Of a DNA stretch of 64,000 nucleotides, positions 26,731 to 36,419 are shown in pieces; the first letter of the stretch is position 1; every line of letters begins with the position of its first letter. Both the position numbers and the translations under genes were made by a program. Under the pieces are notes generated by a model that searched no databases, was not told the DNA's origin, and saw only the letters and a list, made by a program, of their open reading frames with translations. This stretch comes from an uncultured Ruegeria sp. (lineage in GTDB: Bacteria; Pseudomonadota; Alphaproteobacteria; Rhodobacterales; Rhodobacteraceae), in the NCBI RefSeq assembly GCF_947500045.1, contig NZ_CANMQQ010000014.1, positions 62,001 through 126,000 on the forward strand. The letters are read 5' to 3'.

Positions 26731-26793
26731 GCGCTTGACCTGCGCTAATTTCTGCGGCCAGTTTCCGGGTATATTTATCTTGAAAGGTTTCTC

Positions 26794-27615
26794 ATGTCTC
26801 GTGATCTGACCACCGGCGATGTCGCCCTGATGGGGGTGCCACTGGACCTGCATTCCTCGTTCCTGCAAGGCCCCGCGTTTGCCCCGGGCCGCATCCGCGA
26901 GGCGCTGCATTCCGGAGCGGCCAACCTGACCGCCGAGGATGGCACCGATCTGGGTGCAACCGACCGGTTCAAGGATACCGGCGATCTGGATGTGTTCGAG
27001 ATGATGGGACAGGAACCTATCGACCGGATCGAGGCAGGTGCAGCCGCCCGGATCGAAACCGGCGCGCGGCTGTTGTCGCTGGGGGGCGATCACTCAGTTG
27101 CTTTCCCGCTGATCAAGGCCCATGCAGACCGGTATGAGGGTCTGAACATCCTGCATATCGACTCGCATCCCGACCTTTATGACAGCCAGCAGATCGGCCC
27201 GCTGGGCCATGGCTGCCCCTTTGCCCGTGTGATGGAGACCGGCAAGATCAATCGGCTGGTGCAGGTCGGCATCCGCACCATGAACAAGCACCAGCAGGAA
27301 CAGGCCGACAAGTTCGGGGTCGAGGTGATCGACATGCGCAGTTGGCACCCCGGTCTGGACATCAGCTTTGATGGCCCGGTTTACCTGTCACTGGACCTCG
27401 ACGCGCTGGACCCGGCCTTTGCCCCCGGCGTCTCGCATCACGAACCCGGCGGCCTCAGCACGCGTGAAGTGATCGGTCTGATCCATCGGTTCAAAGGGCA
27501 ACTGGTTGGCGCGGATATTGTCGAACTGAACCCGCACCGCGACCCCTATGGGATGACCGCCATGGTGGCGGCGAAATTCGTCAAGGAAATTGGCGCGCGG
27601 CTACTCAGTTTCTAG
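26794..27615 (+). CDS. Arginase/agmatinase-family ureohydrolase
   Basis: 273 aa binuclear manganese hydrolase. Metal motifs: GGDHS (about 97-101), HIDSHPDLYD (a variant of D-A-H-x-D with Ser) and SLDLDALDP. It releases urea, or formamide in the formiminoglutamase branch, from a guanidino substrate. Which substrate is used (agmatine, arginine, guanidino acids) cannot be read. GAAAGG precedes the ATG. Its TAG shares CTAG with the convergent gene stop. Confidence 0.9.
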   Translation: MSRDLTTGDVALMGVPLDLHSSFLQGPAFAPGRIREALHSGAANLTAEDGTDLGATDRFKDTGDLDVFEMMGQEPIDRIEAGAAARIETGARLLSLGGDHSVAFPLIKAHADRYEGLNILHIDSHPDLYDSQQIGPLGHGCPFARVMETGKINRLVQVGIRTMNKHQQEQADKFGVEVIDMRSWHPGLDISFDGPVYLSLDLDALDPAFAPGVSHHEPGGLSTREVIGLIHRFKGQLVGADIVELNPHRDPYGMTAMVAAKFVKEIGARLLSF

Positions 27616-28214
27616 CGTGCATCACAGGTCGCGGCGGCTCCCAGCCGGGGGGCCGCGCGTGTCGTCATGTCGAACATGTTGGCCTCGGACGCGGTCATCC
27701 AGTGCATCTCGTCCTCGGTCGCGGCATCTAGCGTGAACCAGTAAAAGTCAGGATCGACGCCGATATCTTCGAAATAATCGAGGTACCGGTCATGTTCCGG
27801 ATGACCTTCGGGCAGGTCTGCGGCAACGAACCCACCGCCACCCCAACTGTGGACCCCAACGCAGGCACCGGGTTCCAGCACACGCCGGTTGCCCGCAAGA
27901 AACAGATCGGTCCCGCCCGAGGCGACCAGCCCATTTGATGGCACCACCGTATCGAACCCTTCTTCTCGCACCACGCGGCTGAAGACGACATTCGAATCGT
28001 CATCGACCGAGCCTTCGATATTCTGCAGCACCAGCGTCTTGATGTCGGGATTTCCGGCAATGACCTCTTCAAACGCGCTAAGCGTCGTGTGGTCAATCGT
28101 GCCACTGGCGATGATTTGATCCCCCTCCGGGGTGAAGCTGACCGGAGCGTACTGATCCGAGCACGCCACCAGCAGGGACAGCGCAGCGGCCAGAGTAGGA
28201 AATTTGAAGGTCAT
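27612..28214 (-). CDS. Lipoprotein with a ClpP/crotonase-fold-like domain (COG3904 type)
   Basis: 200 aa. Signal and lipobox are in MTFKFPTLAAALSLLVAC. The mature part resembles periplasmic ClpP-like proteins: a GTIDHTTLSAFEEVI strand/helix, VLQNIEGSVDDDSNVVFSRVV, the candidate nucleophile Ser in GLVASGGTD, and VGVHSWGGGG with a possible catalytic His. Not proven proteolytic. The frame stays open upstream to 28946, but that part is the antisense of the TRIC gene and is rejected; ATG at 28214. Confidence 0.7.
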   Translation of the reverse strand: MTFKFPTLAAALSLLVACSDQYAPVSFTPEGDQIIASGTIDHTTLSAFEEVIAGNPDIKTLVLQNIEGSVDDDSNVVFSRVVREEGFDTVVPSNGLVASGGTDLFLAGNRRVLEPGACVGVHSWGGGGFVAADLPEGHPEHDRYLDYFEDIGVDPDFYWFTLDAATEDEMHWMTASEANMFDMTTRAAPRLGAAATCDAR

Positions 28215-28240
28215 CGATATCCCTCGTTCTGTCTTATGCC

Positions 28241-28864
28241 CTATTGCCGAGGTGGCCGGGCCTTGTAAACCGGCAACTGCCAACCGAACAGCAGGGATCC
28301 GGCGCGCAGCGCCCAGCAAACCAAGGCGCACAGTCCCAATGCCGGCAGGCCGCCCAGCCCAAGTTTCATCGCCAGCACCGCCACCAACGACCCAGCAAAG
28401 GCGCAGGAAACATAAAGTTGGCCTTGTTTCAGCACCAGCGGCACCTCGTTGCAGACGACATCGCGCATCAGCCCGCCCAGGCAACCGGTGGTCACGCCCA
28501 TCAGCACCACGATGACGCCGGACTGGCCCAGCGACAAGGCCGCGCCCGTTCCGGCAGCCACCGCGATGGACAGGGCAAAGCTGTCCAGCCAGATCAGCCA
28601 GTTGTACCGGCTTTCCACCAAATGAGCGGTAAAAAACACCAGTACCGCCGCACCACACGCAATCAGGATGTAATCGGGCTGGCCGACCCAAAAGATTGGG
28701 TGCCGGTCCAGCAGCAGGTCGCGCACCGTGCCACCACCCACCGCCGTCAGGCAAGCGATGAAGGCAAATCCCACCAAATCCAGCTGCGCCCGGCTGGCCA
28801 CCAACGCACCGGTGAGCGCAAAGACCAGAACCGAGGTGTAGTCCAGCAGGGCAAGTCCGTTCAC
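28241..28864 (-). CDS. TRIC-type trimeric cation channel family protein (UPF0126/YadS)
   Basis: 207 aa. Two homologous halves each of three helices; the glycine motifs [24 protein letters not shown] and [23 protein letters not shown] are the UPF0126 hallmark. Prokaryotic members form monovalent cation channels. Starts with GTG at 28864, whose first bases overlap the rnhA stop (GTGA). Confidence 0.93.
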   Translation of the reverse strand: MNGLALLDYTSVLVFALTGALVASRAQLDLVGFAFIACLTAVGGGTVRDLLLDRHPIFWVGQPDYILIACGAAVLVFFTAHLVESRYNWLIWLDSFALSIAVAAGTGAALSLGQSGVIVVLMGVTTGCLGGLMRDVVCNEVPLVLKQGQLYVSCAFAGSLVAVLAMKLGLGGLPALGLCALVCWALRAGSLLFGWQLPVYKARPPRQ

Positions 28865-29328
28865 GCCTGTGCCTTCTTGGGCTTGAAGGGCGCCATGCCT
28901 GCACGCGCCAACTCGTCCGCGCGCTCATTCTCGGGGTGGCCCGCATGGCCCTTGACCCATTCCCAGGTCACTTGGTGACGCTCTTGCGCCTCATCCAGAC
29001 GCTGCCACAGGTCGACATTCTTGACCGGCTTCTTGTTCGAGGTTTTCCAGCCGTTCCGCTTCCATCCGAAAATCCAGCCGGTGACGCCATTTTTCACATA
29101 GGCGCTGTCAGTGATGATGGTGATCTCCGAGGCGCGCTCTAATGTCTCCAACGCGCTGATCGCGGCCTGCAGCTCCATCCGGTTGTTGGTGGTCTCAGCC
29201 TCTCCGCCGCTGAGCTCGCGCTCTTTCAGGACGGTGTCGCCTTCCATTGCGCGCAGCAGCACGCCCCAGCCACCGGGGCCGGGATTTCCGGAACAGGCGC
29301 CATCGGTATAGGCAAATAAATCAGGCAT
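28861..29328 (-). CDS. rnhA: Ribonuclease HI
   Basis: 155 aa. It removes RNA from RNA-DNA hybrids. [17 protein letters not shown] carries the first Asp, [13 protein letters not shown] the Glu, [10 protein letters not shown] the second Asp, and ADELARAGM the fourth acid, so the DEDD site is whole. The frame continues upstream to 29487 but [11 protein letters not shown] at 29328 is the family start; the 8-nt overlap with the methyltransferase fits. Confidence 0.97.
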   Translation of the reverse strand: MPDLFAYTDGACSGNPGPGGWGVLLRAMEGDTVLKERELSGGEAETTNNRMELQAAISALETLERASEITIITDSAYVKNGVTGWIFGWKRNGWKTSNKKPVKNVDLWQRLDEAQERHQVTWEWVKGHAGHPENERADELARAGMAPFKPKKAQA

Positions 29329-29908
29329 GGGCAAACACCAGAATGAATCCGTCGTAAGACCCGGCCAGACCTTTGCCGACGCCACGTTGGGTCCGGGCGA
29401 TAGTGAATCCTGCAGTGACGAGGGCGTCTTCGATCTCGGCCTCCGAGTAGTAGCTATAGTACCGATCCAGATCGTCGCGATGCTCACCAGTACCCAGTTT
29501 CATTCCCAAAAAGAACTGACCACCCGGCTTCAGCGCCTTGTGGATTGCGCTCAGGTGGCGCGGGAAATCCGCGCGGGGGGCGTGCAGCAGCGAAAAGCTG
29601 GCATAGACCCCGTCAAATTTCGATATCTCGGTGACATCATCGAAAGTACCCAAATGGGCATCGACACCGTTGTTGCGCGCATGTTCGACAAACGCAGGGG
29701 TGGCATCCAGCGCCCGTACCTTCAGCCCCTGCCGCATCAGGAACGCACTGTCCGATCCGGGTCCCGAACCCAGATCCAACACATATCCCCCAGTATTGAC
29801 CTCATCGACGAAGGCTTGGCGCGCCTCAAGCTGCTCGGGTGGTAGTGGAATTTTCAGATAATCAGCTACGCGGTTCGTATAGGCTTCGATGGTTTTCTGA
29901 TCCGGCAT
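29321..29908 (-). CDS. Class I SAM-dependent methyltransferase
   Basis: 195 aa. Motif I is [18 protein letters not shown], followed by [34 protein letters not shown] and [15 protein letters not shown]: a typical Rossmann methyltransferase of the Methyltransf_25/11 type. Its ATG overlaps the ispH stop by one base (TGATG). Substrate unknown; the coupling to ispH and rnhA is common in related genomes. Confidence 0.9.
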   Translation of the reverse strand: MPDQKTIEAYTNRVADYLKIPLPPEQLEARQAFVDEVNTGGYVLDLGSGPGSDSAFLMRQGLKVRALDATPAFVEHARNNGVDAHLGTFDDVTEISKFDGVYASFSLLHAPRADFPRHLSAIHKALKPGGQFFLGMKLGTGEHRDDLDRYYSYYSEAEIEDALVTAGFTIARTQRGVGKGLAGSYDGFILVFAHA

Positions 29909-30858
29909 CAAGCGGGCTCTCTCAATACGCGCGGCACTTTGAATTCTACATTCTCGGTTGCGGTTTCGACGGGTTCAACCGTCACGTCGTAATGGTCGCG
30001 AAAGGCGTCGATCACCTCGTTCACCAACACTTCGGGGGCCGAGGCCCCTGCCGTTATGGCGACGCTGGAAATACCCTGCAACGCTCGCCAGTCGATCTCG
30101 GTCGCGCGCTGGACGAGTTGCGCGTAACCGCAGCCCGCGCGCGAGGCGACTTCGACCAAACGGCGCGAGTTTGACGAATTGGGGGCGCCTACCACAAGCA
30201 ATGCATCGGATTTTGGTGCAACCGCCTTCACCGCCTCTTGCCGGTTGGTGGTGGCATAGCAGATGTCTTCCTTGTGCGGTCCGACAATGGCCGGGAACCG
30301 GGCTTCAAGCGCGGCGATAATGTCCTTGGTATCATCAACCGAAAGGGTCGTTTGGGTAACAAAGGCCAGCTTTTCGGGGTCGCGCACAGCGACATGTGTT
30401 ACGTCTTCAACCGTTTCGACCAGCAGCACTTCGCCTTCGGGCAGCTGCCCCATTGTGCCGACGGTTTCGGGGTGGCCCTTGTGGCCGATCATGATCATCT
30501 GCAGCCCCGCATCAGCGTGGCGCTGCGCCTCAACATGGACCTTGGACACCAGCGGGCAGGTGGCGTCGACATAAATCATCTCGCGCTTGGCTGCGGTGGC
30601 AGGCACCGACTTTGGCACGCCATGGGCGGAAAAGATCACCGGGCGGTCATCGGGGCATTCGTCAAGTTCCTCGACAAACACCGCACCCTTGGCGCGCAAA
30701 CCGTCGACCACGAATTTATTGTGCACGATTTCATGGCGCACATAGACCGGCGCACCCCATTTCTGCAGCGCCATTTCCACGATCTTGATGGCACGGTCCA
30801 CACCGGCACAGAACCCGCGCGGGGCGGCCAGATACAGTGTCAGCGGCGGCTTGGTCAT
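29908..30858 (-). CDS. ispH: 4-hydroxy-3-methylbut-2-enyl diphosphate reductase
   Basis: 316 aa, last enzyme of the MEP isoprenoid pathway, producing IPP and DMAPP. The three Fe-S cysteines are in [19 protein letters not shown] and [25 protein letters not shown] and GAPNSSNS bind substrate. ATG at 30858 follows GGAGACC; the longer frame to 30903 is not needed. First gene of the ispH-methyltransferase-rnhA-TRIC run. Confidence 0.97.
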   Translation of the reverse strand: MTKPPLTLYLAAPRGFCAGVDRAIKIVEMALQKWGAPVYVRHEIVHNKFVVDGLRAKGAVFVEELDECPDDRPVIFSAHGVPKSVPATAAKREMIYVDATCPLVSKVHVEAQRHADAGLQMIMIGHKGHPETVGTMGQLPEGEVLLVETVEDVTHVAVRDPEKLAFVTQTTLSVDDTKDIIAALEARFPAIVGPHKEDICYATTNRQEAVKAVAPKSDALLVVGAPNSSNSRRLVEVASRAGCGYAQLVQRATEIDWRALQGISSVAITAGASAPEVLVNEVIDAFRDHYDVTVEPVETATENVEFKVPRVLREPA

Positions 30859-30986
30859 ATGGCGGTCTCCTTGCCTCAGACAAGTAGGTCTTTTCATTGC
30901 CATGGTCCAGACAGCTGAGCGTCATTTCCCTGACATGAATCGCTGTTAGCACAAGGATGTTTTCAGCACCTATCCATTTAGAAGCA

Positions 30987-31017
30987 GTGCGGCCAGGGCT
31001 TCTGGCCCTGGCCGCAC
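30987..31017 (-). terminator. 13-bp perfect hairpin behind the NYN-domain gene
   Basis: GTGCGGCCAGGGC (30987-30999), loop TTCTG, GCCCTGGCCGCAC (31005-31017): no mismatch in 13 bp. It lies 60 nt after the stop of the 31077 gene in its direction of reading and 129 nt before ispH. No strong T-run follows. Probable terminator or transcript-stabilising end. Between it and the stop is a G-rich run of GGTGG units on the plus strand (31045-31076). Confidence 0.6.
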
Positions 31018-31076
31018 GTAATATCGAGACCCCATGGATGAGTGAGTGGTGGGGTTTGGTGGTGTTTTTGGTGGTG

Positions 31077-31652
31077 CTACTGTCCGCCGGCTGCGGCGAC
31101 GCTGCGCGGTTCAACGGGCATCTCGCGCGGAGGGCGGCCGATAACGTCGCGCAAATCCTCCAGCTCGATGAAGTTGTCCGCCTGGCGGCGCAGCTCGTCC
31201 GAGATCATCGGCGGCTGGCTGCGAATGGTCGAGACGACCGAAACACGCACGCCCTGCCGCTGCAGGCTTGCAATCAGCGGGCGGAAATCCCCATCGCCCG
31301 AAAACAGCACAATATGATCGACACGTGGTGCCAGTTCCATGGCATCGACCGTCAGTTCGATATCCATGTTCCCTTTGACTTTCCGACGCCCCATGCTGTC
31401 GGTGTATTCCTTGGCCGGTTTTGTGACCATGGTGAAGCCGTTGTAATGCAGCCAGTCCACCAGAGGTCGGATCGGGGAATACTCGTCATTTTCCAGTAGC
31501 GCTGTGTAGTAGAAAGCTCTAAGCAGTTTGCCTCTGCGCATGAATTCCTGACGCAGCAACTTGTAGTCGATATCAAACCCTAGTGCTTTGGCGGCTGCAT
31601 AAAGATTCGAGCCGTCGATGAACAGCGCTAGCCGTTCGTCTTTGTAAAACAT
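31077..31652 (-). CDS. NYN-domain (LabA/DUF88) PIN-like RNase protein
   Basis: 191 aa. RLALFIDGSNLYAAAKALG (Asp13), GNMDIELTVDAME and VLFSGDGDFRPLIASLQ give the acidic residues of the NYN fold, a PIN-like metal-dependent RNase. GRRKVKGNMD resembles the LabA subgroup. Its RNA target is unknown. ATG at 31652 follows GGAAGGA. The in-frame stretch up to 31937 overlaps folK and is rejected. Divergent from folK. Confidence 0.9.
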   Translation of the reverse strand: MFYKDERLALFIDGSNLYAAAKALGFDIDYKLLRQEFMRRGKLLRAFYYTALLENDEYSPIRPLVDWLHYNGFTMVTKPAKEYTDSMGRRKVKGNMDIELTVDAMELAPRVDHIVLFSGDGDFRPLIASLQRQGVRVSVVSTIRSQPPMISDELRRQADNFIELEDLRDVIGRPPREMPVEPRSVAAAGGQ

Positions 31653-31776
31653 AAAATGGTCCTTCCGGTATAAGCCACCGCACCGTAGCTCAGTGAGTGA
31701 AAATGAATTGGTCAGTGCAATGGTGCGCCTAAAATAGTTCTTTTGGCATATATCGCAAGTATTCTCTGTTCCGAAT

Positions 31777-32358
31777 ATGGGGTTCGAAGTGGACAAATCT
31801 TTGTCAGAAGCGGTCATTGCGCTGGGCGCAAATCTCAGTCTGAGAGGTAATGGGCCCAAGGTGACACTTGAACAGTCGCTGACTGCGATGGCCCAAGCTG
31901 GTCTGGTGATTCGCGCGAAAAGCCGATTTTTCGCCACGCCCTGCTTTCCCGCGGGGGCCGGGCCGGACTACGTCAACGCAGCGGTTTTGATCGAAACGGA
32001 CCTGACACCGCACGAAGTTCTGGGCCTGCTGCACCATATCGAACATGATTTCGAACGCGCCCGCGAACAGCGCTGGGGGATGCGTACACTGGACCTTGAT
32101 CTGGTTTGTTGGGGCGATCTTGTCCTGCCGGATGATACTGAATATCGCCGCTGGTTGACCCTTGCACCCGAGGATCAGGTCAAATCCGCCCCTGATCAGT
32201 TGATCCTACCGCATCCGCGTCTTCAGGATCGCGCTTTTGTGCTGGTTCCGATGGCGGATATTGCCCCGGAATGGTGTCATCCTGTACTGGACCGAACGGT
32301 AACGCAGATGGTTGCCGCGCTGCCGCCTAAGGATGTGGCAGGGGTCACGCCTCTGTGA
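31777..32358 (+). CDS. folK: 6-hydroxymethyl-dihydropterin pyrophosphokinase
   Basis: 193 aa. It transfers pyrophosphate from ATP to the pterin for folate synthesis. ALGANLSLRGNGP near the N-terminus, FFATPCFPAGAGPDYVNAAV and the HPPK signature RWGMRTLDLDLVCWGD, then LILPHPRLQDRAFVLVPMADIAP are all present. The extra N-terminal 10 residues are usual here. It opens the folK-rpoZ-rsh direction. Confidence 0.95.
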   Translation: MGFEVDKSLSEAVIALGANLSLRGNGPKVTLEQSLTAMAQAGLVIRAKSRFFATPCFPAGAGPDYVNAAVLIETDLTPHEVLGLLHHIEHDFERAREQRWGMRTLDLDLVCWGDLVLPDDTEYRRWLTLAPEDQVKSAPDQLILPHPRLQDRAFVLVPMADIAPEWCHPVLDRTVTQMVAALPPKDVAGVTPL

Positions 32359-32452
32359 TCCTCGCAATTGCGGCATTTCCTGCTTGTCAAGGCGGGGAAT
32401 CGCGCTTAGATAAACCTCTTCCAGCCACGGATTCATTTACGGAGAGCGCCCC

Positions 32453-32806
32453 ATGGCCCGCGTTACGGTTGAAGATTGTGTAGACAAGGTCCCGAACCGG
32501 TTCGAACTGGTGATGCTTGCAGCCCACCGGGCGCGCGAGATTTCTGCCGGTGGTCCGATCACCGTTGACCGCGACAACGACAAGAACCCTGTCGTGTCGC
32601 TGCGTGAAATCGCGGATGAGACCCAAAGCGCCGATGAGCTGCGCGAACGCCTGATCGAGGCAAACCAGACCCAGATCGAGGTTGATGAGCCCGAAGAAGA
32701 TCAGATGGCACTGCTGATGGGTGCGGAATCGGACAAGCCTGCGGATGACGACATGTCCGAAGAAAAGCTCCTGCGCGCTCTGATGGAGGCTCAGGGCCAG
32801 GGGTAA
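32453..32806 (+). CDS. rpoZ: RNA polymerase omega subunit
   Basis: 117 aa. [20 protein letters not shown] and [13 protein letters not shown] are the omega core that wraps the beta' C-terminus; [10 protein letters not shown] follows, and the tail is acidic, as in other Rhodobacterales. It lies 26 nt before rsh; the linkage of omega and the ppGpp synthetase is conserved in proteobacteria. Confidence 0.97.
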   Translation: MARVTVEDCVDKVPNRFELVMLAAHRAREISAGGPITVDRDNDKNPVVSLREIADETQSADELRERLIEANQTQIEVDEPEEDQMALLMGAESDKPADDDMSEEKLLRALMEAQGQG

Positions 32807-32832
32807 CCCAAGCAACACAAGGTGCGGACCGG

Positions 32833-34965
32833 ATGATTTCAGCAGAAGACCTGATTGCGCTGGTCCGCAACTACAACCCCAAGACAAATGCCGACCGCAT
32901 CACCCGGGCCTATGAGTTCGGCCAGCAGATGCACGAGGGGCAGACGCGTCATTCTGGCGAGCCCTATTTTTCCCATCCCGTTGCCGTTGCCGCCATCCTG
33001 ACCGAACAGCGTCTGGATGATGCGACCATAATCACGGCTCTGCTGCACGACACGATCGAGGACACCAAGGCCAACTATGGCAAGGTCTCGGAACTGTTCG
33101 GCGAAGAGGTCGCCAAGCTGGTCGATGGCGTCACCAAGCTGACCAACCTGCAGCTGTCCAGCCGCGAGACCAAACAGGCCGAAAACTTTCGCAAGCTGTT
33201 CATGGCCATGTCCAAGGACCTGCGGGTCATTCTGGTCAAGCTCGCCGACCGTCTGCACAACATGCGCACGATCAAGGCGATGCGCCCTGAAAAGCAGGTG
33301 CAAAAGGCGCGCGAGACGATGGATATCTATGCGCCGCTCGCGGGCCGCATGGGGATGCAATGGATGCGCGAAGAGCTGGAGGATCTGGCCTTCCGCGTGC
33401 TGAACCCCGAAGGCCGCCAGTCGATCATCCGCCGCTTCATCACCCTGCAGCGTGAAACCGGCGACGTGATCCACCGCATCACCGGCGACATGCGGCACGA
33501 ACTGGAAAAAGCAGGCATCGAGGCCGAGGTCTTTGGCCGCGCCAAGAAACCCTATTCGATCTGGCGCAAGATGCAGGAAAAGGATCAGGGCTTCTCTCGT
33601 CTCTCCGACATCTATGGCTTTCGCATCATCACCGGCTCTGAAGAAGACTGTTATCGCACGCTTGGTGCGATCCACCAACGCTGGCGCGCGGTGCCGGGAC
33701 GGTTCAAGGATTATATCAGCCAGCCGAAATCCAATGGCTACCGATCAATCCACACCACCGTATCGGGACGTGACGGTAAACGGGTCGAGGTTCAGATCCG
33801 CACCCGACAGATGCATGACGTGGCTGAAACCGGTGTGGCGGCGCATTGGTCTTATCGCGATGGCGTGCGCACGGAAAACCCATTTGCTGTCGACCCGGCC
33901 AAATGGATTGCCAATCTGACTGAACAATTCGACAACGAAGAAGATCACGAAGACTTCCTCGAAGCCGTCAAGCTCGAGATGTATTCAGACCAGGTGTTCT
34001 GCTTCACACCCAAGGGTGACGTTGTGAAACTGCCACGCGGGGCTACGCCGATCGATTTTGCCTATGCGATCCACACACGCATTGGCCACGCCTGCGTGGG
34101 CGCAAAAGTGGACGGCATTCGTGTACCGCTCTGGACCCGGATCAAGAATGGACAATCGGTGGATATTATTACTGCGGACGGTCAGACGCCGCAGGTGACA
34201 TGGCTGGAAATTGCGGTTACCGGCAAGGCCCGGACCGCCATCCGCCGCGCCCTGCGCGAGGTTGACCGCGAGCGGTTCATCAAGCTGGGCAAGGAACTGG
34301 CGCGCGCTGGTTTCGAAAATGTCGGGCGCAAGGCCACTGATAAAACGCTGGATACCGCCGCCAAACACCTGCGCCTGCAAGACCGGCACGAATTGCTGGC
34401 CCGTTTGGGCAGCGCCGAACTGACCGCCCACGAGGTGGTCGAGGCCGTATACCCTGAACTCACCAAGGACGAAGGCGACGCCATCTCGCCCCGTCGCGCG
34501 GTGATTGGCCTTGAACCCGGTCAGAAATTCGACCGCGCGCCCTGCTGCCAGCCACTGCCGGGCGAACGCATTGTCGGCATCACCTATCGCGGCAAGGGTG
34601 TGGTGGTCCACGCCATCGACTGTGATCGCCTGTCCGAGTTCGAAAATGAGCTTGAGCGCTGGGTCGATCTACACTGGCATTCGGGCACGCACCCCGCCGT
34701 CTATGGTGCAACGCTTGATCTGACCATCGGCAATGATGCCGGGGTGCTGGGGCGTATTTGCACATTGATCGGCGAGAAGAAGGCCAATATCTCGAATCTC
34801 GAGTTCGTCGACCGCAAGCCGGATTTTTACCGTCTGATGATCAATGTCGAACTGCGCGACCTTGAACAGCTGCATTCTCTGATGCTGATGCTCGAGGCCG
34901 AAAGCGATGTTGCAGCGGTCGAACGGTACCGGGAACGCGCAAAACCCGCCGTCGCGGCAGGCTGA
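32833..34965 (+). CDS. rsh: Bifunctional (p)ppGpp synthetase/hydrolase Rsh
   Basis: 710 aa. The N-terminal HD hydrolase domain (about 25-180) has HPVAVAAILTEQRLDDATIITALLHDTIEDT in two parts and HNMRTIKAM. The synthetase domain (about 240-350) has YGFRIITGSEEDCY, RFKDYISQPKSNGYRSIH. TGS (about 390-450) and a C-terminal ACT domain follow. Both catalytic domains look intact, so it is the single long RelA/SpoT enzyme typical of alphaproteobacteria. Confidence 0.96.
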   Translation: MISAEDLIALVRNYNPKTNADRITRAYEFGQQMHEGQTRHSGEPYFSHPVAVAAILTEQRLDDATIITALLHDTIEDTKANYGKVSELFGEEVAKLVDGVTKLTNLQLSSRETKQAENFRKLFMAMSKDLRVILVKLADRLHNMRTIKAMRPEKQVQKARETMDIYAPLAGRMGMQWMREELEDLAFRVLNPEGRQSIIRRFITLQRETGDVIHRITGDMRHELEKAGIEAEVFGRAKKPYSIWRKMQEKDQGFSRLSDIYGFRIITGSEEDCYRTLGAIHQRWRAVPGRFKDYISQPKSNGYRSIHTTVSGRDGKRVEVQIRTRQMHDVAETGVAAHWSYRDGVRTENPFAVDPAKWIANLTEQFDNEEDHEDFLEAVKLEMYSDQVFCFTPKGDVVKLPRGATPIDFAYAIHTRIGHACVGAKVDGIRVPLWTRIKNGQSVDIITADGQTPQVTWLEIAVTGKARTAIRRALREVDRERFIKLGKELARAGFENVGRKATDKTLDTAAKHLRLQDRHELLARLGSAELTAHEVVEAVYPELTKDEGDAISPRRAVIGLEPGQKFDRAPCCQPLPGERIVGITYRGKGVVVHAIDCDRLSEFENELERWVDLHWHSGTHPAVYGATLDLTIGNDAGVLGRICTLIGEKKANISNLEFVDRKPDFYRLMINVELRDLEQLHSLMLMLEAESDVAAVERYRERAKPAVAAG

Positions 34966-34981
34966 GAAGGGGTGATCACGA

Positions 34982-35680
34982 GTGGTTTTCAAGCGCCGAG
35001 ATCGCCGCTCGCCTGTCCAAGTCGCGTCAGAGTTCGTCTATCCGCGCGGCGGATGGACCCGCGCCTTTCACTACGTCAAACACCGCGTCCGACGCCTGCC
35101 TGACAGCCCCGAACGCATCGCGCGCGGTATCGGGGCAGGGGTGTTTGCCTCTTTTACACCGTTTTACGGCCTGCACTTTCTGGTCGCCGCCGTGCTGGCC
35201 CGGTTGCTGAACGGCAACATACTGGCTGCACTCAGTGGCACATTCTTTGGTAACCCGCTGACCTATGTGCCTATTGGTGTGGTCAGCCTGCAGACCGGGC
35301 ATTTCCTGCTGGGCACCCGGTATCGTGAGCGTGATACCCACGGGCTGATGGGCAAGTTCGCTGACGCCATGGGTGACCTCAAAGACAATTGCATTGCCAT
35401 GTTCACCGGGCGCGAGGCCGACTGGCTTGGGCTTAGTCGATTCTACGACGATGTATTCTTTCCCTACTTGGTGGGCGGCGTCATTCCGGGCATCGTAGCG
35501 GGGGTGGCCTGCACTTATCTCAGCCTGCCACTCATCCGCACCTATCAACAGCGTCGCCGTGCAAAGATCAAAGCGAAGTTTGAACAAATCAAACGGTTGG
35601 CGCAGTCAAAGGCTGACGTATCGGTAACAAACCCACTAGGCTCGACCTCAGGGACAATGAAGGATTCGAATGATGTCTGA
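34982..35680 (+). CDS. DUF2062-family membrane protein
   Basis: 232 aa. A basic N-terminus with [27 protein letters not shown] is followed by two or three helices ([36 protein letters not shown]) and a C-terminal helix with a basic tail. The pattern is DUF2062, common next to pdxJ in Rhodobacterales. GTG start at 34982; its last 11 nt overlap pdxJ. Function unknown. Confidence 0.85.
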   Translation: MVFKRRDRRSPVQVASEFVYPRGGWTRAFHYVKHRVRRLPDSPERIARGIGAGVFASFTPFYGLHFLVAAVLARLLNGNILAALSGTFFGNPLTYVPIGVVSLQTGHFLLGTRYRERDTHGLMGKFADAMGDLKDNCIAMFTGREADWLGLSRFYDDVFFPYLVGGVIPGIVAGVACTYLSLPLIRTYQQRRRAKIKAKFEQIKRLAQSKADVSVTNPLGSTSGTMKDSNDV

Positions 35681-36419
35681 CACCCACTTGCGTCTGGGCG
35701 TGAATATCGACCACGTGGCCACCATCCGCAACGCACGTGGCGGAGCATACCCCGACCCAATCCGCGCCGCGAAGCTGGCCGAAGAGGCCGGGGCAGATGG
35801 CATCACTGCCCATCTGCGCGAAGATCGCCGCCATATTCTTGACGCCGATATCGAGGGCCTGATGGAGGCGCTGACGGTGCCGCTCAACTTCGAAATGGCA
35901 GCGACCGACGAAATGCAGAAAATCGCCCTGCGCCATAAGCCGCACGCCGTCTGCATCGTGCCCGAAAAGCGCGAAGAACGCACCACCGAAGGCGGGCTTG
36001 AAGTCGCGCGCGAGGAAAACAGGCTGGCTCATTTCATCGCTCCTCTGCGCGACGTGGGTTGCCGCGTGTCGATCTTCATCGCCGCCGATCAACGCCAGAT
36101 CGAAGCCGCCCACCGTATCGGGGCCGAGGTGATCGAGTTGCACACCGGCGCCTATTGCGATTTCCACGCCGAGGGCAAGCTGGACGATGCCGCGCGTGAA
36201 CTTGATGCCCTGCGCGAGATGTCCGCCTATGCCCATTCGTTGGGGCTTGAGGTCCATGCAGGGCACGGCCTGACTTATGATACCGTCAAACCCGTCGCCG
36301 CCTTCCCCGAAGTGCGTGAGCTCAACATCGGCCACTTCCTGATCGGCGAGGCCATCTTCCGCGGCCTCACCCCCGCCATCACCGAAATGCGCCGCCTGAT
36401 GGATGAGGCGCGGGAATGA
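35670..36419 (+). CDS. pdxJ: Pyridoxine 5'-phosphate synthase
   Basis: 249 aa TIM barrel that condenses 3-amino-2-oxopropyl phosphate with DXP to make [45 protein letters not shown] and [13 protein letters not shown] are diagnostic. Two ATGs in a row (35670, 35673) both fit the AAGGA. It overlaps the DUF2062 gene and is coupled by ATGA to the next gene, a LysE-type exporter. Confidence 0.97.
   Translation: MMSDTHLRLGVNIDHVATIRNARGGAYPDPIRAAKLAEEAGADGITAHLREDRRHILDADIEGLMEALTVPLNFEMAATDEMQKIALRHKPHAVCIVPEKREERTTEGGLEVAREENRLAHFIAPLRDVGCRVSIFIAADQRQIEAAHRIGAEVIELHTGAYCDFHAEGKLDDAARELDALREMSAYAHSLGLEVHAGHGLTYDTVKPVAAFPEVRELNIGHFLIGEAIFRGLTPAITEMRRLMDEARE

Noticed and set aside
26731..26793. Third copy of the AATATCTCGGG repeat (GGCCAG...TATATTTATC)
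   Set aside because: Too few matching positions to count as the same repeat.
28215..28946. Open upstream extension of the lipoprotein frame, giving a 444-aa protein
   Set aside because: The added part is Arg/Gly/Pro-rich, lies antisense to the whole TRIC channel gene, and comes before a clear signal peptide with lipobox.
31653..31937. Upstream extension of the NYN protein
   Set aside because: It runs antisense through the start of folK; the ATG at 31652 has a proper ribosome site and gives the family N-terminus.
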